Source of the DNA: Ascochyta rabiei
Taxonomy: Eukaryota > Ascomycota > Dothideomycetes > Pleosporales > Didymellaceae
Direction: 5' to 3'
Assembly (NCBI RefSeq): GCF_004011695.2
Contig: NC_082413.1
Coordinates: 1,533,001-1,597,000, forward strand
DNA length: 64,000 bases
The notes under the pieces were generated by a model. It did no database searches, was not told the origin of the DNA, and worked only from the letters and a program-made list of their open reading frames with translations. Positions within the stretch are counted from its first letter, which is position 1. Each line of letters starts with the position of its first letter. Positions 34,881-48,367 of the stretch are shown here, in pieces. Both the position numbers and the translations under genes were made by a program.

Positions 34881-36440
34881 GTAATTGCAATGCTGCTGTT
34901 GTCTATAACGTGTCTGAACGAACAATCCGCCGCCAACGCGCTGGCAAGCCTGCCTGACGCGATTGCTAACCTAACTTAAAGAAGTTAACCTAGATAGAAG
35001 AGGAGGTGATAGTCTAGTATATACTTAACTTAGACTAATGTAGATTTAGGCCTATATACGCAGCCGTACGTGATATAGCTAATAAGCTACTAGCTGCGCG
35101 CGGTGCAGGTTAGGTTAGCGTCTACTGGCTACGCAACTTTGTTAAGCGTACTAAGAGTCTTATAACACGTTTCAACCAAGCGTACAATAGGCAGAGAGCC
35201 CTCTATAAGGATCTAGTCTTAATTAGCCACTAGTTTGAGCTTGTAGAGCAGACAAAGGCCAGGTACAGCATCTGCAATAATAACGTCTACAACTTTAACG
35301 AGGCTGGCTTTATAATGGGCAAGATTACAACTTAGCTTGTTGTGACAGGGTTAGAGAGGAGAGGCAGGCCAAAAGCTGTTTAGCCTGGCAATTGCGAGTG
35401 GGTAACAGTTATCGCTGCAATTAACGCTGCTGGCTGGACAATCCCACCCTTCCTTATCTTTGCTGGCTAATACCACTTGTCTGCCTGGTACGAGGAGGCA
35501 GAGATCCCACGCGACTGGGCGATTGCAGTCAGCAACAACAGCTGGACAACTAACGAGCTTGGAGTTAAGTGGCTGAAGCACTTTATTAAGCATACAGAGG
35601 CTTAGGTAGTAGGCGCACGTCGCCTGCTTATCCTTAACAGCCACAAGAGCCACTACTCTCTTAAATTTAAGCAGCTCTGCAAGGAGAACAACATCTACAC
35701 GCTCTGTATGCCGCCTTACTTATTACACCTGCTACAGCCTCTTAACGTTAGCTGCTTCTTGCCGTTGAAGCGCGCGTACAGTTGTGAGATTAAGAGCCTA
35801 ATCTGCTACCACATCAACTACATTACTAAGCTTGAGTTTCTACCAGCGTTTAAGGCAGCCTTTAATTGATTATTCACATTAGCTAACATCTGCTTAGCTT
35901 TTTAAGGCGCAGGCCTTGTTCCTCTCTAGCTAGACGCTGTTCTATTAAAGCTAGACGTACAGCTCTGTACACCTTCTCCTGCTGCTCTTACAGAGACCCT
36001 CTAGGAGGCTTGTACGCTAAGCAACGTACGTAAGCTTAATGCTTAATTAACATTAATATGTAATTGTGTACGTCAGCACAAGAGCTTATTACCTGCCTTA
36101 ATTATTAAAGCAATTAATTAGCTTAAAAAGGGCGCTGAGGTAATAATGCTCTCTGCTGAGCTAATAAGCGATCAGATCGCTAGCCTTAAGAAGGCTAATA
36201 AGGCAGCATTAGAGCAGAAACAACGCAAGAAAAAGCGTATACAGAAGCAAGGAGTCTTAACAAAGGGAGCTGGCAAGGATATACTTGCTTAACGTAAGGC
36301 TGATTAGCAGGTTGCTCGTGAAGAGCGTTAAGGAGGCGAGCAATCAGGCCTCAGCCGCCAGGCTCTTGCGCGCTGTACAAGGTGCAGAGAGACTGGTTAT
36401 AACTCACGCACGTGTAAGAAAGATACTTTAGATACTGCTT
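34881..36440 (+). pseudogene. Decayed pogo/Fot1 DDE transposase
   Basis: Translated with stops read through, the plus strand gives recognisable blocks of the DDE_1 transposase family. They are a helix-turn-helix piece (VYNVSERTIRRQRAGKPA), the block VYNFNEAGFIMGK (family pattern N-x-D-E-x-G-F-x-x-G), then [32 protein letters not shown] follows, where the catalytic Asp of LDGHxSH has become Asn, and then [16 protein letters not shown]. Near the 3' end a Cys pair with GYNSRTCKK resembles the C-terminal zinc knuckle of such proteins. More than a dozen in-frame TAG/TAA sit mostly where Gln or Trp is expected, the change C-to-T mutation would cause. It cannot encode an active enzyme. Confidence 0.88.
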
Positions 36441-36506
36441 AATCTACTCTATAATTGTCTAACTGTTATGTTATCATGTTGTTGAGATACACGCTTACAG
36501 ATATGT

Positions 36507-36563
36507 GCAAACCTGGTAGGGTGCGGCGCTCACTTGTACGCGGCGCTCGCTTATAAAACACGT
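36507..36563 (-). repeat. Right terminal inverted repeat of the Fot1-like element
   Basis: Reverse complement matches the left repeat at 54 of 57 positions; the differences are C/T or A/G, consistent with RIP or deamination. Confidence 0.92.
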
Positions 36564-38530
<1,967 letters not shown>

Positions 38531-40718
38531 GCATTCAACTGATGAAATAGTCTAAGAAGGCCTTCAAAATGAGCGTCGAGCGTTCTGTATGTTGTTTCAT
38601 TCGCGAAGTCATTGGCATGCACGTCCGCCCTTTCTTCAAGGAGCATTACGTATTTGTGAGTTTTCAAGAGAGTTGGAAAATATCTTGATTTAAGTCAGCT
38701 AGCAACTTGAGTAAACAATGCAACTCGATGACTGAATCTTGTTTTTTTGTGCCTTTCTGTGCCCATATTCACAAACATTTCCACTTTGTGTCATCCTTGG
38801 TGCTGCCTCGACATTGTCACATGCGATTCTGCCGACAATGACCAGCTATCTTGTCATATCCGGACTCAATGCGGAAAGAGGCGTTACACCGGATGCAGTA
38901 CTCCCTTGTGGTGTGTCGCATCGTTCAGAACCGTCATATGTGTGAGTTCCATTTTTAGGGTACTCGAGGTGAGGATACTCTCGCAGCAACGGCTGTATGT
39001 TGATGAATTTTCCACCAAGAATGTACCAAGAACCGGGACGCAGCAGATGGAATGGGGAGAGACATGTGGGCGTGTTGTCAAGTAGCGACGGCTCAGTCCC
39101 TTGCAGGCCGCTCTCGTTTGGTCGCACTGCGTCAGTGTTGCCCTGCGTTCAACAGTGACGAGACCTTCAAAATAGCGCCATTTGTTGGAGATGGAAAATC
39201 AGCGTGCTGAAAACCAAATAAGAAGAGTCACACCACATCAGATGGGCGCTGGAGGCTTAATGTAAGTCGTCATCAAGCCGCGTACTAGGTATGAGGCGAC
39301 TTGATCTCTGCCCGATCTGCAACCTGCGTAGTATCTCCTTTGTTGTGATTGGGTCACGTGTAGCGGGCAGCCTCATCTAAATCAAGTTCCTTCTTTCCTA
39401 CATCCAGTGAGCGTGCTGAGATCTTACTGCAGGAGAGAATGCACACATGGGATCTAGCGCGATTCGAGCTCTTCCGCATTCGCCACCCAAGCCCTCTTTC
39501 TTCTCCAACATCAATACGCACGACACTAAATTTCATATGGAGGCATCTTAGCCCACGGTCTCCTTTCTTGATCCTCTCGTCATTGATGCACTCACCGCAG
39601 ATTACGACGACAGGCGTTTCAAACGCGAATGCAAATCCGTGGAGCGTCCAGAGATTATTCTAAAGTAAAGCTCTCGGAATCGCTGCAAACAGCCTTCTCA
39701 CGTGCCACAGACACTACTAAATTGCTCATCTGAACTCCGGTACGCTACCTTTACCTTCAGAATAACCATATTGCTGGATCGTCGTCACTTCCATATTGGC
39801 CACCAACTTCTTTACCGTCATCGTTCTGGATTGACTACGACTTTTTAGACCGAGCCAACAATCCACAGTCGTCAGGCACAACGTCACAAGGTTCCGGCAA
39901 CACAGTCGGAAAGATTTGATTATACTGTCGTGTACATATGCTAGCTCGTACAAGCTACGGGGTCGGAAATGCCGATACGCATGACATTTTGGCGCAAAAA
40001 GAGCTCCTAGACGAATAATTTCCATCGCTCGTATCGTCAGCAAGTTAGAAAAACCTTCAAATTTCATTGTTTGTATATTTGTGTATCAGTCCGCTTTCGC
40101 TATACTGCCCAAAGCCATCAACGTTCTCGCCCAGGCAGTCACGGCACAATGTGGGTCGTTATTTGAGTGTCGATATAGAGAACAAGATAAGATGTGCAGG
40201 AATGTCTCGCTACAAACTTGACACGCTGTTAATCGCGGGAATGCCGGGACTTGACAGGGTGCAAGCCTTGCCTCCCGCGATCTCGCGATGGTATGTGACC
40301 GTGTGGTCATGGTTATTCCACTGAGTACAAACTATTCGCGCTTTCTTGCAGTGTTGTGACCAATGATTAAGATACCAAACAGCACGCTCACAGGCATTCC
40401 AATGCCTGTTGACCAAGCGTACTGGGTATCAGATCAGCTGTTGTTTGCTCTTTGGTTTGGATGTACCTCCTGAACTGATGGATCAGGCGACTTCAACGCT
40501 GATATATACCAGGTTATTGACCAATGATCCCCCGTTGTACCGCCTGCGCCATGTCATATAACCAGACTTGCAAAGTCGCACGGGACTAATAAAGTGTGAC
40601 GGTTGCTCGGAATAGTCTATGAACTGTGAATATGAAAGTATCAAATACGATATTGCAAGTTGTTCGTCACAACGACTTCCAAACTTGTCGCTCAAAGCAA
40701 CTAGAAGTCTGGATTAAC
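38531..40718. other. Gene-free spacer between the two subtilase copies
   Basis: About 2.2 kb without a recognisable gene or transposon end. It separates the intact and broken subtilase copies, which are in the same orientation. Confidence 0.45.
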
Positions 40719-42010
40719 ATGCATTTCCTCTGGTATCTCGCTTCCTTATCGATTGCTGTTGCGACGCCTCTGCTCCAGGAAGCCCAAGTTGCTACTCTGT
40801 TGCAAGGACATCCTATAGTAAAATTCCAAAAAGATATAGCCGCTGTCTCCGTGATGGCCATGAAGCACTCATTCTCCACAGTACCCGAGTTTGAGTACTC
40901 GATGTCTGGATCCCATGGCTTCGTTGGCTCACTGTCTGAAGCAGAGATTGTTAGACTCAAAACCTCCAAGGACGTAAGCCAGTACTTATGAGAACACGAT
41001 AAAGCAACGGCTATTCTTTTCGTAGGCTGGATAGATACAGCCCGATTTCAGGATTAATCCGTACGACCTGGTCTATCAAAGCTAAGCCAACTGGGGTATC
41101 AGTTGAGTTTCGCACAAAAAGCCAGGCAACGAGACTTGTGTTTTCGACAACAGTGCTGGGAAGTGCACCTGTGCCTACGTCATTGATACGAGTGTCTTTG
41201 TGGATCACCCTGACTTTGAAGGCTGTAGGTGACCTTTGCAATCAATTTAGATGCGATTGACTAATACATGACAGATGCAACTCACCTTGTGAACATCTCG
41301 GATGATGTTGGAAACACAGATGGTGAAGATCATGGCACGTATGTCGCTGGTACCATTGGTTCGAGGCACTCAACTCACAGTAGCATTATCCAGACGCCAC
41401 TGGCTGACTTGCTACTATAAGAGATCTGTGGCGTAGCAAAGAAAACAATCTGCCACAACGGCTGGGATAATTCCAGCCATCATCTTTGTCACCAAAGATG
41501 CAGCAACACGACATCGCTCTAAAGGAGTAGCTGCGATTATGAGTCTGGGAGTCATAAGAGTACTGCTACAAACCCAGGGGTAAGTAGTTTCTTCCATTTT
41601 AGCACTGAGTTCTCACTATGAGTACTGATGCCTGCCCAGATTGCCGCGGCAGTAGCCAGCGGAATTTATTCGTGGTAGCCGCAGGAAACGATGGACAGGA
41701 CGCCCGTTTTACTTACTCTGCCTCTGAGCTTAGTTTCTGTACTGTAGGTGCAACATCAATGAATACTGTGATTTCGTGATCAAACTATGGCCCTGTTGTT
41801 GACGTGCTGGCACCCGGCGCCAACATGACGAGCTTGAGCCATGACGGTACAACAGCGATGCACAATGAAACGTCAGTGGCAAGCCCCCATGTCGCGGTAC
41901 GAGAAGAATGTGTGAAAGAATCTTAGGTATGATGTTGATGTGCCTGATGAGGAACGTAACAAAAGGTTGGTGAATATCTTGGTTAATAATGGGTCGGTCA
42001 GTACGTACGT
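40719..42010 (+). pseudogene. Decayed subtilisin-like protease paralogue
   Basis: The 5' part still reads as an exon: ATG at 40719, a signal-like stretch (FLWYLASLSIAVATPL) and propeptide fragments ending in LKTSKD at a gtaag donor (40974 on). Downstream, blocks in changing frames match subtilases. CAYVIDTSVFVDHPDFEG keeps the Asp but has Ser for Gly, EDHGTYVAGTIGS keeps the His, VVAAGNDGQDA is present, YGPVVDVLAPGANMTS follows, and ETSVASPHVA keeps the Ser. In-frame stops and frame changes separate them (for example before ANWG near 41088 and in VIS-stop-SNYG near 41778). It is too divergent from the copy at 37228 to be a recent tandem duplicate. No product beyond the propeptide region is expected. 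Confidence 0.85.
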
Positions 42011-42205
42011 AAGCCGATGTCTTCTGACGCAAAATCTCAGCCTAAGGCCAATGTTGTGGATTAATTTTGTAATGAAAACGGACTTATGCGCTTGAAAGAT
42101 TTCATCGTTATTCTACCGCTTTAAAAACATACATAGATGTACCACACGCCGTGCTCAATTCAGATGTCTTACATGCAGCGATACAACTGGGCACGTGGCC
42201 AATGT

Positions 42206-43744
42206 TCAGATGTGAATAGGGGTGATGCTGGAGTTCAGATGGGTCATCTGACGTTCTCTGACATGTGCCAACAAGTCGTCGATATCCTCTGGTGCAAGAC
42301 TCCTGTCGTCGATATTTATCCCCACTTGCTGCTTTTTCTCATTTTCTCTACGCTTGATTTCGACAGTCTCGTTATCCATGTCTGGGTTGCTTTGCTGCTT
42401 CGAATCCCGTCTTGACATCCATCGCACGAGATCGTCAACATCATCGTTGTGAAGGTGGCCTTTGCCCTCAAAATTGGGCGAGCGCTCTCTTGATCTTCCA
42501 CGCTTGGCTTCAAGCACAGAAACATCATCCTTTTTGGCGATCTCACTCCCAGCAACAGATTCGCCACTTGTGTCGTCGTGATGCGTTCTCCATTGCCCAA
42601 TCTCGGGCACATCAAATTCATTTTCAGTGTCCTGTTCGTGCTGCAAAGCGCTTAGCTGCTGACGTATAGGACCTGCGTTTGCGCCGTCGCGTCGTGAGAC
42701 CCAACGGCTGAGACTGTCCTCTTCTTGCTCGTCGTCCTCTTGGCTTTGCTCGGAATCGGATGCTGTCGACTCATCACTGTATCCGGTGTGCATTACTACA
42801 ACCGGTTCTGTCGAGATCGATTTGCGACTCGCGTGACGGACGAGTTCATCAATGTCCGAATGACCGAGGCTTTCATGTCCGCTGTCTTCCATCCTGGATG
42901 ATTTGATGTTGGATGCTTTTCGTTCACCGTCGCTTGGTGGATCTCTTCTGCTGACCCAACGCACAAGCTCGTCAACATCGGAGTGGTTGATGCTGGATTC
43001 GTAACTCTGTCGCGGATTCCATGGTTGACCATGGGGTTCGTCTTCATCGTCGGTCGCCGTTGACTCGCGACGCATCAAAGTACCAGTGTTCTCCTCGATG
43101 CTGGCCATCGTTGGTGGTCCCTTACTCGTGAGACGTCGGATTTTCATGCCCATCCGACGAGTGAACCCTTCTTTCTCATGTGGCGTCGTCTCCGGTGTGT
43201 GTGGCCGGTTGTAGCACTGTCTTTTCTCATGCTGCGCCTTCCAATTCGTTGCCGCTTCTTCTCGCGATTGCGCTTCCTGGTGACACTTCTTCATATTGTC
43301 TTCAATATGAGCTTGAAAGAGCGTACTACGAAGGGATTGGAATCGTGTCATATGGCTCCGCGGGCCTTTTAAGGATTTGTCCCCAGTAGCAGTGCCCGGG
43401 GTGACTCTAACGTGCTTGGGCGCTGGTTTGGCCTCGGTCTTAGAATCGTGTGCAGCACTTCCCGTCGATAAGAGGCCTTGGCGTGACTTTCGAGTGAATG
43501 AGTCGTCAATCTTGGTGCTGTCGTTCATGGGTCCAGACTCTTCCTCGTTTGTTGAAGCTGAGGAGTTGTCTTCCTCGTCACCGTCACTGCTGCTCGACCT
43601 TTCGTCAAGGTGTAAATCGTCCAATATGCGTGAGACTTGTGGCGAGAGGAGACTTATGCCCTGCTGCTCCCCGCGCTCTTCATTAGGCACTTGGCCAGCC
43701 GCAGGCGCATCTGATCCTGAGGGAATGTCGAAGTATGATGCCAT
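42206..43744 (-). CDS. Acidic, intrinsically disordered protein with a five-fold D-E-L-V-R-W repeat (512 aa)
   Basis: Single exon, first ATG at 43744. I do not recognise a named family. The protein is highly charged and Ser-rich and has no signal peptide or membrane helix. Its feature is a short helical-looking motif repeated along the C-terminal half: HSDVDELVRWVSRRD, HSDIDELVRHASRKS, EDSLSRWVSRRD, NDDVDDLVRWMSRRD and APEDIDDLLAHVRERQ. The repeats are separated by acidic Ser/Glu/Asp linkers. A basic segment in the middle (FTRRMGMKIRRLTSKG) precedes them. Amphipathic repeats on disordered linkers suggest multivalent docking to a partner such as a cytoskeletal or membrane protein, but that is inference. 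The long open frame with biased composition supports a real gene. Confidence 0.75.
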   Translation of the reverse strand: MASYFDIPSGSDAPAAGQVPNEERGEQQGISLLSPQVSRILDDLHLDERSSSSDGDEEDNSSASTNEEESGPMNDSTKIDDSFTRKSRQGLLSTGSAAHDSKTEAKPAPKHVRVTPGTATGDKSLKGPRSHMTRFQSLRSTLFQAHIEDNMKKCHQEAQSREEAATNWKAQHEKRQCYNRPHTPETTPHEKEGFTRRMGMKIRRLTSKGPPTMASIEENTGTLMRRESTATDDEDEPHGQPWNPRQSYESSINHSDVDELVRWVSRRDPPSDGERKASNIKSSRMEDSGHESLGHSDIDELVRHASRKSISTEPVVVMHTGYSDESTASDSEQSQEDDEQEEDSLSRWVSRRDGANAGPIRQQLSALQHEQDTENEFDVPEIGQWRTHHDDTSGESVAGSEIAKKDDVSVLEAKRGRSRERSPNFEGKGHLHNDDVDDLVRWMSRRDSKQQSNPDMDNETVEIKRRENEKKQQVGINIDDRSLAPEDIDDLLAHVRERQMTHLNSSITPIHI

Positions 43745-44512
43745 GATCGCAGTCACGCGAGGTGTGTGCGCAATCAGACAAACGATGATAAGTGGACACA
43801 GAAGTGATGACGGAATATCCCACAGGAAACTGTTAAAGCGGCTGAGGTCAAATGCAAGGCGCGCTTTGAACTTCCTGAGGGTTGGAGTAAAGGCTCGGCT
43901 GTCAAGGGTCCTTCTTGGAAGGCGGGGTTACGAACCAATGGTCGCATGACGGCGTCTTCGCCCTAAACTCATGATTGGCCTTTCACAGCGAAGACACGGC
44001 CGACCAAGGACCCGATCTGCAGTAATTGGCTGGGCACGTTTGATTCTTGGCTCCAAGCTTTTAGCCGATCGCCACTCCTGCGGCTCTTCCAGTACTTACC
44101 ATTGTCATCTGTGCATATCGACGCGACAAGCTAATCAACATCTTGCATGATCGAGCATGGACCAGATGGTAGGATACACGGGACGGCTGTCTCAATTGCA
44201 GTCACCATTCAACGTGGTAATCGAAAGGCCACTGAGGATCTGTCAAAAACCATCAATGCGAGGCTAGCTCTTTGCAAGCGATCGATGACCACTGCTAGCA
44301 TCTAATTGACAGGACTCGATAGGCGAACCTAACAATGCAGCACGCCTCCGATCTAAGAGCACCTCGAGCTGCGAATATGCGAATTAGATATGGGCACCAT
44401 ACTCGCTCAGCCCTGTAGTTGGCGCAACGTTGAATGCGCCTATGGCCATCCCTGCGGTCCCACCCACATTCGCAACGTCTCTGCACGAGCTTTAACTCTC
44501 TCCACTGACAAC
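43745..44512. other. Spacer upstream of the repeat-protein gene
   Basis: About 770 bp between two minus-strand genes. It contains the repeat-protein promoter (CT/GA-rich near 43745-43930) and the transporter 3' UTR. Nothing else seen. Confidence 0.5.
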
Positions 44513-46147
44513 TTAGGCCTGGAAGATCCACCGTGGATGGCGGTCACCGAGCTTCAGATCCTCCACGCTGTCATGGAACCCGTTTGTCTCGGGGTGTTCA
44601 ACAAGGAACTGCTGCTTCTGCTTGTTCTCCCTCTTCAGCCTCCACCACAGGGCGTTTACCACAACGATGTTCATCAACAGATAGCCAAGCGCAAAGCTGT
44701 GGCCTAGAACATATCGAGGAGCGGTCTCCGTTCTATAAAGCTGTGTGCCCAGTACAGCTCCAAGGTTGCCAATAGAAATTTGCATGGCGTTTGCGGTCGC
44801 ACGCTTGGTCTGTCCGGACACATTGATGGCTGGCCAGCTTAGTACCAGGGCGACTGATGGGTAAATTCCCACCGCTGCAAAGAACGTCCCCACGTAAGAA
44901 ACACCGGGCCTGGACTTGGGATTTTTGTTTGCAATGAGAATGATGTACCCAATAACCGCGACGGCAGATGTGACAGTGATAAAGGGGCCTCGTTTCTTGG
45001 TCTTCTCAGACCAGATGGCCCAGAAGATGGTGAAAACGGTAGCCACTGCGTACGGTGGGATGGTCAAGAGCTGTGATTGGGCAGATGTGTAACCCATGTC
45101 CCGGATGATCGACGGCTGGATATTGTCAGTAGGAGAATTTGGAGGCGCTTGGGACGAACTTACCAGAAACAAAGATAAAGTATACAGAGGTAGACTCATA
45201 GTGTGGAAAGCGGCACCATAAAGCCATATTTTGGGGTCTTTGAGAGCGTCCACAACATCGCCCCATCGAAATTTTTCATCGTTCGTCGCATCGCTGTCAG
45301 CCTTGAGCCTGGCTTGGACGAAGGTGCGCTCATTCTTCGATAACCAACCTGCGGTGTCCGGATAATTTGAGATGAACCAGTAGGCAGCGACCGCGATTAC
45401 GATGGTGAGCAGGCCTTCCTGTGGGCTTGTCAGTATTACCCAGCACAAGCAGACGAAAAGCGCACCAGAATAAAGATCCATCTCCAACCAGCGTAATTCC
45501 CGACTCCGCCCATGTGCCCGATGCCCCAGGCCAGGATACCACCGAAAGCTCCAGCTAGAGAAGCGCAGCTAAAGAAGAGCGAGATTCGGTACTGGCGCTC
45601 ATCTCGCTTGTACCACATTGACAGGTAATACACCACGCCCGGAAAAAGTCCTGACTCTGCTACGCCAAGGCTGATGAAAGTCAGTCGATTATCACCGTAG
45701 TCCCGAAATCTCGACATACAAGAAGCGTACAACAAAAAACCCAGCCTTGCTCTGCGTCACACCCATGAGGGTTGCGACGATTCCCCAGACTACTGTCAAG
45801 GTCGGTAGCCAGAACTTCGGCGTCGTGCGCTTGAGGATGATGTTGCACGGAAGTTCGAATAGTACATAGCCGATGAAGTACAGCGTCAGACCGGTGAGAT
45901 ACTCATCACCAGTCATCTTCAGGTCGACGATAAGCCCTTCAAGGCGAGCATTGGCCACGTTACTTCGATCCAGAAAACTGAGTAGGTACAGAACTGAAAC
46001 CGCTGGGAGCAGTCTCAGATCCAACATGCGCAGCAACTTCTTCTCGTTGATAGTACCGGGGACGACCTCAACATCCGAGTCGGACAAGTTCGACGCGCCG
46101 GGCGCGTCGGCCTTTGGTTCGTTCACGCGCTTTTCGTCTGTCGACAT
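44513..46147 (-). CDS. MFS transporter, Dal5/allantoate permease-like anion:cation symporter (496 aa)
   Basis: Four exons: 46147-45720, 45670-45466, 45418-45164 and 45115-44513. All introns are 47-49 nt and in phase. Twelve membrane helices are expected. Family marks are LLYLLSFLDRSNVANARLEG in part (helix 1 and the D-R-x-N loop), NIILKRTTPKFWLP, the spliced RFFLGVAESGLFPGVVYYLS block, and WRWIFILEGLLTI. The usual Dal5-type loop EKFRWGDVVDALKDPKIW is also present. Such carriers import allantoate, nicotinate, biotin, small organic anions or dipeptides. The specificity is unknown. I prefer the ATG at 46147 (MSTDEKR) because a TATA-like TATAAT lies about 70 bp before it; an in-frame ATG at 46210 would add 21 residues. 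Confidence 0.9.
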
Positions 46148-46801
46148 GGCTGCGATGGCGTCGAATGGGTTATCTCGAGACTTTGGAACGAAATGTACAG
46201 GGCACAGCATATTATACGCGCCGGCACTATTCCAGTATCTTAAAATGATGCAAGAACATGGACATTGTAGGTCAACCCACCTGCGCCGTCATAATGCTGG
46301 AACGGCAAGGTGGAAACAAGCACTGGAATGCTAGGCTGAATGTCATTGGACTGATTGTGAGTTCACCTCCGAGGCGAGACTCAATGCTCATTAGGAAAGC
46401 AGTTCTTACTCGGCAAAGAGCTGAAACGGCAGGTTGTTTCCTGGCATTGTAGGGGTTCTGGGTGTTGGCGAAATCGTGGGGTGGAATGTCGTGATTGCAG
46501 ATCTGCACAAGCGGTTAGCGCTAGCCGTGTCGGGGCTAATATTGGGTGGAACATCGTCATTTCATGGAATAAAAGCATGCGGAAGGACAAGCAAATGTCA
46601 AAATACTCTTGGAGTGTGGCGAGCGAGCAATTGCGAGTTGTGCGCCCAGGGAGTTGCTGACTGCAAGTGCATACAGGGTTCATGGCTCTATTCCATCCTA
46701 GACTACATTTACATCTCGAACATCGAGACGTCCCAAGTCGATCAACCTCCCATCATCCACCTTCTAGCTGAACGACTCCACTCTGTCCCACTGTCACACG
46801 C
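46148..46801. other. Spacer between transporter and pectate lyase
   Basis: About 650 bp, with no gene recognised. It holds the transporter promoter (TATA-like run near 46212-46218) and the pectate-lyase 3' UTR. Confidence 0.5.
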
Positions 46802-47660
46802 TCAACCAGAGCATGTTCCGCTTTTCGTGGGCTCGCAGCCACCAGCACACCCGTTGTACATCTGACAAGGAGTCTTGGTGTCGTAGCACGCGTTCTTGAT
46901 GGTCGCAGTGTCTTTGTAGTTGGAATTGATCCCAGCAAGCTCACCACCGTTGACAGCAGTCACACCCTCGATGTACACATTGCGCTTGCACTGCTTAGAG
47001 CAGTTTCCGCAAGAGCGGTACAGCTTGCCATAATCGTTCACAAAGAAGTTCTGTGGGCCTATCAGTAAACAAAGCACAACTATTCTAGTTTCTGGAAGAG
47101 ATGGAAATACGGAGAACAAGGACGAAGAGAGCTAGGTGAACTCACAATGATGTTGACGGTTCCGCAGCCGTTGTGCTGAACAACCTTATCACCAGCCTTG
47201 TAGGCACCACCGCCAACGATCCAGGACTGGTCGCCAGACGCATCGTTCTTGACGGTGATCGCGTCTTCGCAGACTGTGAAGGCGTCAGAAGAGTACTTCA
47301 ATCAACGATCCACGAGCGCTCACCATCCTCAAACCAGACAAACTCCAAAGTGCAAGCGCCGTCGCAATGGACACCTTCAGCTTGGTTCTTGCCAATGATG
47401 CAGTTCTTAAGCGTTGCACCCTTCTTCAGCAGAAACACAGCGTCGGCGTCACCACCTTCAACCTGGGCGTTGCAAGCTCCACTACCACGATCGTACCTAG
47501 CCCAGCCACAGTCGAAGGTCTGGCCAGCAGCGACAGTGATGACCTTGCTGTTTGTCTTGGTCGAAGTGGCTGTGGGAACACCACCCGTGTGGCCGTTACA
47601 GGCGAGTACTGCAGGCAGGAAGAGCGCAGCGACGCCAGCGAGCTTTCCAAAGGACAACAT
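46802..47660 (-). CDS. Secreted pectate lyase, polysaccharide lyase family 3 (237 aa)
   Basis: Three exons: 47660-47324, 47273-47146 and 47050-46802, with introns of 50 and 95 nt. Residues 1-20 form a signal peptide ([14 protein letters not shown]). The mature protein is a short Cys-rich parallel beta-helix. PL3 marks are [19 protein letters not shown] across the first junction, then [17 protein letters not shown] and the C-terminal block [15 protein letters not shown]. Around ten Cys would form disulphides. PL3 enzymes cleave de-esterified polygalacturonate by calcium-dependent beta-elimination at alkaline pH and are used by plant-associated fungi for middle-lamella breakdown. A TATA sequence lies about 85 bp upstream. 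Length is normal for the catalytic domain alone; no carbohydrate-binding module is present. Confidence 0.95.
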
Positions 47661-47743
47661 TATTAGCAAAGAAGCAGGAAGATGGCCGTAGAAGCGGACT
47701 CTGATGGCGTGTTGACTGAGAATGCCATCGCATCTCAGCAGCT

Positions 47744-47749
47744 ATATAC
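47744..47749 (-). promoter_or_regulatory. Probable TATA box of the pectate lyase gene
   Basis: TATATA about 85 bp upstream of the start codon at 47660, on the gene's strand. Confidence 0.5.
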
Positions 47750-48340
47750 ATCGGCTACTGTCTGATGTTGTCCATCATGCTCGCCGGCAATCAGGTCAAC
47801 AATCGGCGTAATTGGAGGAGATATTGCGCCTTGGCTCAACTGGCCGATTTTCTGGCAATCTCTGTATAGTGGTTTCCGCTGCCAGAGAGCCTTGGCAGTT
47901 CCCATGAGGGTGTTCCTAGTAGCCGTACTACCTCCTGGCATGGAAACCTTTCATCTTGCCTGGGCCAAGAACCACATACTGCAGAAGCACTTGCATCACC
48001 ATCCCTGACGTGTCACACATGCATATCATTCAAGTGGCGAAGGATCTGCGCCATGTCGAGCACCCTGGGCAAACTCGAAACAAAAGATAAGGACAAACCC
48101 AGGTCAGTGGTGGAAATCTAGCTCGCCAAACCTCCTAGTGACTGGCCGCCAAGAACTGCACATTGGGTCACCGCGTGCCTGCAACATGCTGCCGGGCATT
48201 TTCTGACAGCGGAGAAATATCGAGGATCCGGGATTACAGGCTTGGTATTGCGGGGCGCGCGCAAGCGTAGCGGAGAAGTGCATGTCGGTGCAGCTGTGCG
48301 CCGAACGGCACTGAAGCAACAACGGCATACGCGCAGCGAA

Positions 48341-48367
48341 ACACACACACACACACACACACACACA
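48341..48367. repeat. (AC)13 microsatellite
   Basis: Perfect dinucleotide run followed by AAGG. Confidence 0.97.

Larger units (their letters stand above)
34712..36563 (+). mobile_element. Fot1/pogo-type DNA transposon, complete ends, dead transposase (1852 bp)
   Basis: The left end (34712-34768) and the reverse complement of the right end (36507-36563) match over 57 bp with three mismatches, all transitions. Both ends are flanked by TA (34710-34711 and 36564-36565), the target duplication of the Tc1/mariner-pogo superfamily. Size and inverted-repeat layout fit Fot1-like elements. The interior encodes a decayed transposase on the plus strand. Each inverted repeat itself contains two copies of AAGCGAGCGCCGC 17 bp apart, a likely pair of transposase-binding sites. 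The interior is AT-rich with many TAG/TAA, as after RIP. Confidence 0.9.
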
